Source: Thermoproteota archaeon (GTDB lineage: Archaea; Thermoproteota; Methanomethylicia; Nezhaarchaeales; WYZ-LMO8). From it: a stretch of 5,642 bases of DNA. The DNA is taken from positions 1-5,642 of the forward strand of contig JAAOZJ010000144.1 of NCBI GenBank assembly GCA_011605835.1. Direction: 5' to 3'. Numbering within the stretch: position 1 is the first letter of the stretch; each line of letters begins with the position of its first letter. The position numbers and the translations under genes were made by a program. Below are positions 1 to 4,409 of the stretch, one piece after another. Under the pieces are notes generated by a model. That model made no database searches, was not told the DNA's origin, and worked only from the letters and a program-made list of their open reading frames with translations.

Positions 1-466
1 AGGCGTCCCAACCAACTTCGTTGCTAAACCGCCACTTCATCCGGACTTCCCTGAGAGAGGGCACAGGGAGATAGTGGTGAGAGCAGTCGAGGGCCAGGTC
101 GAGGTCTACATATCCAAAAGAGACATTGAGCTCTTGAAAAGGAGCTCCCTCGTTCGGTTGATGTCCTTGTTCAACATTCAAATAGAGAGGGTCAAGACCG
201 ATGCAGTATACGCGCTTTACAGAGGAGAGAGCGTTGAAGATGCCTCGCGCCTCAAAGCCCCGATAATACAGTGGGTTCCGGCTGACGATAACGTCAATGT
301 CGAAGTCGTAATGCCGGATGCCAGCAAAGCCGCAGGGGTTGGGGAGAGGGGTCTCGAAAAGTTAAGCGAGGGGTCTATAGTCCAGCTTGTGCGCATAGGA
401 TTCGCGAGGCTCGATAGTAAAGATGCAAGTGCTCGGAAGCTTGTGTTCTATTTCGCCCACGAGTGA
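1..466 (+). CDS. gltX: Glutamyl-tRNA synthetase, C-terminal part (5' end outside window)
   Basis: The frame is open from base 2 and ends at TGA 464-466, giving about 154 residues of the C-terminal anticodon-binding beta-barrel region of a class I aminoacyl-tRNA synthetase. The enzyme charges tRNA-Glu (and tRNA-Gln in archaea that use the amidotransferase route) with glutamate in the cytoplasm. Recognition rests on the archaeal GluRS C-terminal pattern: PLHPDFPERG near the left edge, then SSLVRLMSLFN, APIIQWVP, VQLVRIGFARLDS, and the typical ending LVFYFAHE. The catalytic Rossmann domain with its HIGH and KMSKS motifs lies upstream and cannot be checked. An internal GTG at 74 is not the start, because recognisable family sequence continues upstream of it in the same frame. 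The gene is followed by a 104-nt spacer containing the rpl7ae promoter, so it is probably a separate transcription unit. Confidence 0.95.
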   Translation, partial: GVPTNFVAKPPLHPDFPERGHREIVVRAVEGQVEVYISKRDIELLKRSSLVRLMSLFNIQIERVKTDAVYALYRGESVEDASRLKAPIIQWVPADDNVNVEVVMPDASKAAGVGERGLEKLSEGSIVQLVRIGFARLDSKDASARKLVFYFAHE

Positions 467-487
467 TTAGAAGTGCCAAGTCAAGTT

Positions 488-505
488 AAGATGAAGGTTT
501 ATAAT
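488..505 (+). promoter_or_regulatory. Promoter of rpl7ae (BRE + TATA box)
   Basis: A TATA-like TTTATAAT at 498-505 is preceded by the purine-rich stretch AAGATGAAGG, a plausible TFB recognition element. Transcription would begin roughly 25 nt downstream, near 525-530, which leaves a leader of about 40-45 nt before the ATG at 571. The equivalent boxes of rps28e, rpl24e and rps6e sit only about 37-47 nt from their start codons, so this leader is clearly longer. The position is inferred from the consensus only. Confidence 0.6.
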
Positions 506-553
506 GCAGTGCCAGTAGATAAAGAGGTGCTCGACCCATGAATCGATGACATA

Positions 554-563
554 GAGGAGGTGA
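554..563 (+). promoter_or_regulatory. Shine-Dalgarno site of rpl7ae
   Basis: GAGGAGGTGA is a nearly full match to the complement of the 16S rRNA 3' end and lies 7 nt before ATG 571. It selects 571 over the out-of-frame ATG at 567, which reaches a stop after three codons. The GGTG core is 8 nt from the start, in line with the 6-8 nt seen for the other genes in the window. Confidence 0.8.
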
Positions 564-570
564 GGGATGT

Positions 571-1032
571 ATGTCTAAGCCGAGCTACGTTAGATTTGAT
601 GTGCCGCCAGAGCTCGCCGAGAAGGCCTACGAGGCCTTGAAGGCAGCCAGGGAGACGGGCAAAATAAAGAAGGGGACTAACGAGACGACGAAGGCCGTCG
701 AGAGGGGGCTAGCGAAGCTCGTGTTGATAGCCGAGGACGTCGACCCTCCTGAGGTGGTAATGCACTTGCCATTGCTTTGCGAAGAGAGGAAAATTCCATA
801 TGTCTACGTGCCGAGCAAAGAGAAGCTAGGACAGGCAGCTGGAATAGAGGTGAAGGCCGCGTCGGCGGCTATAATCGAAGTGGGACAGGCCAAGGAGCTC
901 GTAGAAGAGATAATAGCTAAGGTCAACGAGATAAAGGCCAAGGCTGGCCTACCGACAACGCCAGCAGTACCAGCGGCAGAAGAGAAGGCGGCACCTGCCA
1001 AGAAGGAGGCCAAGAAAGAGAGGAAGAAGTGA
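571..1032 (+). CDS. rpl7ae: Large-subunit ribosomal protein L7Ae / kink-turn binding protein
   Basis: This 153-residue protein belongs to the L7Ae/L30e/Gadd45 family. In archaea L7Ae binds kink-turns in 23S rRNA, in box C/D and H/ACA guide RNAs and in RNase P RNA, so it serves the ribosome, rRNA/tRNA modification and tRNA processing. The RNA-binding signature KKGTNETTK (residues 33-41) and the loop-9 segment IEVKAASAA (92-100), which contacts the flipped-out kink-turn base, are both present. The conserved core ends near residue 126. A tail of about 27 residues follows, rich in Ala, Lys, Glu and Pro and probably disordered and basic; it is longer than in many archaeal L7Ae proteins of about 120-130 residues. 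The ATG at 571 is supported by a strong SD. The gene ends only 9 bp from the stop of rps28e on the opposite strand. Autoregulation through a leader kink-turn is known for archaeal L7Ae and is possible here. Confidence 0.96.
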   Translation: MSKPSYVRFDVPPELAEKAYEALKAARETGKIKKGTNETTKAVERGLAKLVLIAEDVDPPEVVMHLPLLCEERKIPYVYVPSKEKLGQAAGIEVKAASAAIIEVGQAKELVEEIIAKVNEIKAKAGLPTTPAVPAAEEKAAPAKKEAKKERKK

Positions 1033-1041
1033 TCTCCTCCA

Positions 1042-1263
1042 TTACCGCGGAGTAAGCTTCCTCGCCTCTCTTTCTGTTTCTCTGAGCATCAGTATATCGC
1101 CGACCCTAACAGGGCCCTTGACGTTTCTCGTCAAAATCCTCCCTTTATCGGGCCCCTCGAGTATCCTACACCTGACTTGAATAACTTCTCCAGTGACCCC
1201 CGTCCTGCCGATTATTTGGACTACTTCAGCAGGCGTCGCCTCTTGTGCTTGACTGGAGCTCAT
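1042..1263 (-). CDS. rps28e: Small-subunit ribosomal protein S28e
   Basis: This 73-residue OB-fold protein of the 30S subunit is shared only by archaea and eukaryotes and binds near the mRNA exit/platform region. It shows the family sequence PAEVVQIIGRTGVTGEV (11-27), the KGPVRVGDILML core (49-60) and the hallmark C-terminal LRETEREAR (60-68). I chose ATG 1263-1261 because GGTG at 1273-1270 lies 6 nt upstream, the same spacing as in rpl24e; a GTG at 1272 would add three residues and would use that SD as coding sequence. The gene is on the minus strand, convergent with rpl7ae (9-bp spacer, no room for a separate terminator) and divergent from rpl24e. In most archaea rpl7ae, rps28e and rpl24e are read in one direction, so this orientation suggests a local inversion. 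Confidence 0.95.
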   Translation of the reverse strand: MSSSQAQEATPAEVVQIIGRTGVTGEVIQVRCRILEGPDKGRILTRNVKGPVRVGDILMLRETEREARKLTPR

Positions 1264-1300
1264 GAAGTACACCTGTTACTTAGGCCTCAGAGAACTGACT

Positions 1301-1309
1301 GATAAACTT
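1301..1309 (-). promoter_or_regulatory. Promoter (TATA box) of rps28e
   Basis: Read on the minus strand, AAGTTTATC at 1309-1301 resembles an archaeal TATA box and is preceded by a purine-rich GGAGAGA tract that could act as a BRE. It lies about 38-46 nt upstream of the chosen ATG at 1263, which predicts a short leader of about 15 nt carrying the GGTG SD. The call rests on consensus and spacing only. Confidence 0.5.
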
Positions 1310-1392
1310 CTCTCCTACCGTTTAGAAAGCCAAGAGCTCCTCCGTGCGCTTCTCCTTCAACCCCTTCCTTTACCGACCTCACCATGGACGGG

Positions 1393-1404
1393 TAAGGGTT
1401 ATAA
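1393..1404 (+). promoter_or_regulatory. Promoter (TATA box) of rpl24e-ndk
   Basis: TTATAA at 1399-1404 is preceded by the purine-rich TAAGGG, a BRE-like element. It is about 37-42 nt from ATG 1441, so the transcript should begin near 1427-1430 with a leader of only about 12 nt carrying GGTG (1431-1434). It drives rpl24e and the overlapping ndk, and possibly infB by read-through. The 1310-1390 interval between the two divergent promoters holds no gene that I can support. Confidence 0.6.
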
Positions 1405-1440
1405 GATGGACATGAAGTCTCACTAAAGACGGTGCTCAAA

Positions 1441-1629
1441 ATGTTCAAGTCGGTTTCATGTTCGTTCTGCGGGAAGGACGTCCCGCCCGGCACAGGGCTC
1501 ATGTTCGTCAGAAACGATGGGACCATATTGTACTTCTGCTCAAGTAAATGCAAGAAGAACATGTTGAAGCTCAGGAGGAACCCGACTAAGCTGAAGTGGT
1601 GCAGGAAGACTAGGAAGGTGTACAAGTGA
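1441..1629 (+). CDS. rpl24e: Large-subunit ribosomal protein L24e
   Basis: This 62-residue zinc-ribbon ribosomal protein of archaea and eukaryotes sits on the 50S subunit near the subunit interface. The treble-clef zinc site is visible as C7-x2-C10 (CSFC) and C33-x3-C37 (CSSKC). The flanking family sequence is also present: PPGTGLMFVRNDGT (15-28) and the basic C-terminus RRNPTKLKWCRKTRK. ATG 1441 is chosen over the in-frame GTG at 1432 because GGTG at 1431-1434 is its SD at 6-nt spacing, and because family members begin a few residues before the first CxxC. The stop TGA (1627-1629) overlaps the ndk start ATG (1629-1631) by one base, which implies translational coupling in a two-gene operon. 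Confidence 0.95.
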   Translation: MFKSVSCSFCGKDVPPGTGLMFVRNDGTILYFCSSKCKKNMLKLRRNPTKLKWCRKTRKVYK

Positions 1630-2078
1630 TGGCTGTTGAGAGGACGTTGATAATAATCAAGCCCGGGGCTGTTGCGAGGGGGCTCGTGGGGGAGGTCCTG
1701 TCAAGGCTTGAGAAGAAGGGCTTGAAGATAGTGGGCTTGAAGATGTTGAAGATGTCGAGGAGGAAGGCAGAGGAGCTATACTCAGTGCATAAGGGCAAGC
1801 ACTTCTACGAGGAGCTTATCAACTACATCACTTCCGCCCCAGTCGTTGTCGGGGTCGTCGAGGGCGACGATGCCATTCAGGTCGTCAGGAAGGTCATAGG
1901 CCCTACGAACCCCAAGGAAGCACCGCCCGGGACCATTAGGGGCGACTTCGGGATCTCTATAACGCAAAACGTAATCCACGCATCAGATAGCAAGGAGAGC
2001 GCTGAGAGGGAGATAAAGATCTTCTTCGAAGAGGGAGAGCTCTGTAGCTATTCACGAGCTGACGAGGCTTGGCTCTGA
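1629..2078 (+). CDS. ndk: Nucleoside diphosphate kinase
   Basis: This 149-residue cytoplasmic enzyme moves the gamma-phosphate from NTPs to NDPs by a ping-pong mechanism through a phosphohistidine, and so feeds GTP to the translational GTPases encoded next door. All expected active-site residues can be seen: K11 in IIIKPGAV, Y51, H54, R87, T93, R104 (GTIRGDFG), N114 and the phosphorylated H117 in NVIHASDS. The length and the ending match archaeal NDKs. ATG 1629 overlaps the rpl24e stop; AGGAAGGTG at 1612-1620 is its SD, 8 nt upstream and inside rpl24e. A GTG at 1626 could also serve but would add only one residue. The link with rpl7ae/rps28e/rpl24e and infB is a conserved archaeal gene order. 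Confidence 0.97.
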   Translation: MAVERTLIIIKPGAVARGLVGEVLSRLEKKGLKIVGLKMLKMSRRKAEELYSVHKGKHFYEELINYITSAPVVVGVVEGDDAIQVVRKVIGPTNPKEAPPGTIRGDFGISITQNVIHASDSKESAEREIKIFFEEGELCSYSRADEAWL

Positions 2079-2106
2079 GTCTCTGAACGACAAGTTAAAG
2101 AGCGTT

Positions 2107-2152
2107 CTCCTCTCTAGCTTTTTCATCAAGCTGACCTATTAGAGGAGGTGAT
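2107..2152 (+). promoter_or_regulatory. infB leader: strong SD with a potential SD-hiding hairpin
   Basis: AGAGGAGGTGAT at 2141-2152 is an almost perfect SD, 5 nt before GTG 2158. The upstream CTCCTCT at 2107-2113 is exactly complementary to AGAGGAG at 2141-2147, giving a 7-bp stem. Inside it, AGCTT (2116-2120) pairs with AAGCT (2128-2132) around a 7-nt loop. If transcription reads through from ndk, this structure could mask ribosome binding until it is opened. The complementarity is seen directly; a regulatory role is inferred. Confidence 0.45.
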
Positions 2153-2157
2153 AGCGA

Positions 2158-3978
2158 GTGGACGGCGGTGAGGGCAAGAGGATCAGGTCACCTATCCTAT
2201 GCGTGCTGGGCCACGTAGACGTGGGGAAGACCCTCCTCCTCGACAAGATCAGGGGCACTGCTATTATGTTCAGAGAGGTTGGGGCCATGATGTAGCGCCG
2301 AGCAGGCGCTACGTGGCAAACCCAACACATCGGGGCCTCATTTCTACCTTGGTCCGCCCTCGAGAGGATTTGCGGTCCACTACTCAAGAACATAAAGGTC
2401 GAAATCAAGATACCCGGCTTCTTGGTCATAGATACCCCGGGGCACGAGGCCTTCGTGAACTTGAGGAAGAGGGGTGGCTCGATAGCCGACATGGCCATCT
2501 TGGTCATAGACGTCCTCGAGGGCTTTGAGGAGATAACTTACGAGTGCTTAGAGATCTTAAAGGCCAGAAAGACGCCCTTTGTCGTCGCCGCGAACAAGAT
2601 AGATAAAATACCCGGATGGGTCGAGAACGAGTTCAAGCCGTTTGTCGAGTCGATAAAGTCGCAACCGCATCAAGTCCAGAAGAAGCTCGACGAGCTCATC
2701 TACAACATCGTAGCTAAGTTTGAGGAGCTGGGCTTTCAAGCCGACAGGTACGACAGGATAAGGGACTTCGCCAGAACCGTGGCCATAATACCCACAAGCG
2801 CCAAGACGGGAGAGGGCATACCCGACCTCTTGCTGGTCTTAGCAGGCCTGTCTCAGAGGTATATGTTGAAGAGGCTCTACGTCGAGGAGGCAGCGGCTAA
2901 GGGCGTGGTGCTGGAGTGCAGAGAGGTCCTGGGCTTGGGTAACGTCGCGGACGTGATAATCTACGATGGCGTGCTCAAGAAGGACGACACCATAGTGCTC
3001 GGCGGGCTTAAAGGTCCCATAGTAACCAAGATTAGGAGCATATTAATGCCCAAGCCCATGGATGAGATGAGAGACCCGGAGGACAGGTTCAAGAGCGTGG
3101 ACGAGGTGGTCGCGGCTGCTGGCGTAAGGATAGTCGCCCAAGGCCTTGACGACGCCGTGGCTGGCAGCCCTCTTTTCTCGGCAAGGAGCCAAGCCGAGGT
3201 CGAGGAGGCAGTAAAGAAGGTAACGGAGGAGCTCTCGAAGATCAGGATAACGACCGACACCATAGGGGTCGTCGTCAAAGCCGATACCCTAGGCTCCCTT
3301 GAGGCGCTGGTTTCGAAGCTACAAGAGCTAGGCGTGCCAGTGAGGCTGGCCGACGTCGGGAAGATATCGAAGAGGGACGTCGTCGAGGCGGCAATAACGA
3401 GAGAAAAGGATCCTTATCACGGCGTCATCTTGGCGTTCAACGTTGGTGTGAATCCCGATGCCGAGCAAGAGATAGAGAGCAGGGGAATACCGGTGTTTAG
3501 TAGCAACGTCATCTATAGGCTGATGGAGGACTACTTGGCTTGGGTCAGGAAGAGAATGGAGGAGGACCGCAGACGGGCACTGTCTTCCCTGATCCTGCCT
3601 GGGAAGGCCCGCATTCTAAAGGGCTATGTGTTCAGGAGAAGCGACCCAGCGATAGTCGGGGTCGAAATACTAGCTGGAAGGCTGAGGCCCGGGTACCCGT
3701 TGATGAGCACCAAGGGCAGAAGGCTCGGGATAATAATGCAAATACAGGAACAGAAAAAGAGCTTGAGCGAAGCCGTGGTGGGACAAGCCGTTGCGATCTC
3801 TATTAAAGGGGACGTGATCGTCGGTAGACACGTCAACGAAGGTGATTACCTCTACGTAGACGTACCGACAGAACATGCGAGGATTTTGAAGGAGAAGTTC
3901 TCCGACCAACTGTCGAAGGAGGAGCTAGAGCTCATAGATGAGATCGTCAAGGTAAAGAGGGCTGCTGGCAGGTATTAA
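2158..3978 (+). CDS. infB: Translation initiation factor aIF5B (IF2-like GTPase), interrupted by a 30-nt BHB intron
   Basis: The coding sequence is join(2158..2289, 2320..3978), giving 596 residues, the normal size for archaeal aIF5B. This GTPase promotes subunit joining and initiator-tRNA placement late in initiation. Domain I has G1 GHVDVGKT (18-25), G2 TQHIGAS starting at T45, G3 DTPGH (82-86), G4 NKID (136-139) and G5 SAK (204-206). Beta-barrel domain II (about 225-345), domain III with TIGVVVKADTLGSLEAL, and the C-terminal barrel and helix domain IV follow without interruption. The P-loop reads VDVGKTLLL instead of the commoner VDHGKTTLL. Read without splicing, the frame stops at TAG 2293-2295 after 45 codons. 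Removing 2290-2319 joins VGAM to TQHIGASF in frame. GTG 2158 is fixed by an excellent SD with 7 nt between GGTG and start, and gives the usual short N-terminus before KRIRSPI. Confidence 0.95.
2290..2319 (+). other. Archaeal BHB-type mRNA intron (30 nt) in infB
   Basis: The junctions form a complete hBHBh' motif. The outer helix GTTGGG (2278-2283) pairs with CCCAAC (2321-2326), 6 bp with no mismatch. The central helix GCCA (2284-2287) pairs with TGGC (2314-2317). The 5' bulge is TGA (2288-2290) and the 3' bulge is AAA (2318-2320). The inner helix TGTAGCGCC (2291-2299) pairs with GGCGCTACG (2305-2313), 9 bp with one G-U pair, closed by loop GAGCA. The tRNA-splicing endonuclease cuts between bulge nucleotides 2 and 3, which gives intron 2290-2319. 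The joined exons read GCC ATG | ACC CAA CAC, the universal TQHIGA motif. The intron is phase 0, a multiple of three, carries in-frame TAG 2293-2295, and has no room for a homing endonuclease. RtcB would be expected to join the exons. Confidence 0.95.
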
Positions 3979-3986
3979 TTGGGGAC

Positions 3987-4000
3987 CTCAAAGTTTTTAG
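3987..4000 (+). promoter_or_regulatory. Promoter (TATA-like) of rps6e-aIF2-gamma
   Basis: A T-rich TTTTTAG at 3994-4000, preceded by CTCAAAG, sits about 41-47 nt upstream of the proposed rps6e start at 4041. This is the same distance as the TATA boxes of rpl24e and rps28e. Initiation would fall near 4020-4026, just before the SD. The box is a weak match, and its T-run could alternatively help terminate the infB transcript. Confidence 0.4.
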
Positions 4001-4027
4001 CTTACTCGCGAAGTGTGTTCACGCTAA

Positions 4028-4034
4028 GGGGTGA
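4028..4034 (+). promoter_or_regulatory. Shine-Dalgarno site that points to an ACG start of rps6e
   Basis: GGGGTGA at 4028-4034 contains the GGTG core (4030-4033) used by most genes in this window. It is 7 nt from ACG 4041, inside the 6-8 nt spacing seen for rpl7ae, rps28e, rpl24e, ndk and infB, but 22 nt from the first in-frame conventional codon, GTG 4056. Confidence 0.65.
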
Positions 4035-4040
4035 AAGGGA

Positions 4041-4409
4041 ACGCCTGAGTTTAAAGTGGTCATATCCGATCCGACGACTGGAAAGGCTAAGCAAGTAACG
4101 GTCAGCGGGCCTCAGGCGAGCGCCCTCATAGGGCTCAGGATAGGCGATGAAGTCGATGGCACCTTGCTCGGAATGCCGGGAGTTAAGCTGGTTATCAGAG
4201 GCGGGAGCGACAGGAGTGGAGCGCCTATGAGGCCCGACCTGCCGGGGCCCGTCAAGCGAAGGCTGTTGGTGAGCCAAGGGCCTGGTTTTAGACCTAAGAA
4301 GAAAGGTTTGAGGAAGAGGAAGCTTGTTCGCGGGAACACTATCTCAGAAGATATAGTCCAGATAAACATGGTCATAAAGCAGGGGGAGAAGGCGGTCGAA
4401 CATGGTTGA
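4041..4409 (+). CDS. rps6e: Small-subunit ribosomal protein S6e (apparent ACG start)
   Basis: About 122 residues of archaeal S6e, a 30S protein shared with eukaryotes. The family core is clear: FKVVISDPTTGKAKQV at the N-terminus, GLRIGDEVDG, the GGSDRSGAPMRPDLPG signature, then GFRPKKKGLRKRKLVRGNTISEDIVQINMV. Archaeal S6e proteins normally begin MPxFK just before the VISDP segment. The codons in that place are ACG CCT GAG TTT AAA, so the initiator is ACG at 4041 unless the base is a sequencing error. No in-frame ATG, GTG or TTG lies between the SD and this point. The fallback is GTG 4056 (117 residues), which would lose PEFK and sit too far from the SD. The stop TGA 4407-4409 overlaps the next gene by 8 nt. 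The S6e/aIF2-gamma pairing is conserved in archaea and suggests an operon. Confidence 0.9.
   Translation, partial: TPEFKVVISDPTTGKAKQVTVSGPQASALIGLRIGDEVDGTLLGMPGVKLVIRGGSDRSGAPMRPDLPGPVKRRLLVSQGPGFRPKKKGLRKRKLVRGNTISEDIVQINMVIKQGEKAVEHG

Noticed and set aside
538..563. A box C/D guide RNA in the rpl7ae leader (GATGAC resembles box C)
   Set aside because: No box D (CTGA) at a suitable distance and no C'/D' pair; the region is better read as mRNA leader.
1287..1625. A 112-residue minus-strand reading frame across the rps28e-rpl24e intergenic region and rpl24e
   Set aside because: It is antisense to rpl24e over much of its length, resembles no family I know, and covers the promoter region; it is a shadow frame.
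2290..2319. Stop-codon readthrough or pyrrolysine at TAG 2293-2295
   Set aside because: Readthrough would insert about ten residues into the switch I/G2 motif of a GTPase, and a second gene nearby has TAA in an equivalent insert. The BHB explains both with one mechanism.
2158..3978. infB as a pseudogene, or as a 45-codon peptide followed by a separate ORF beginning at TTG 2422
   Set aside because: The GTPase sequence continues without decay directly after the 30-nt insert (TQHIGASFLPWSALERICG is coded from 2320, upstream of 2422), and the insert has an exact BHB structure. Splicing explains it fully.
4008..4050. A BHB intron at the start of rps6e that would supply a normal ATG
   Set aside because: The best pairing found (GTTC 4017-4020 with GAAC 4039-4042) lacks inner and outer helices and would give an out-of-frame product; no nearby ATG could be joined.
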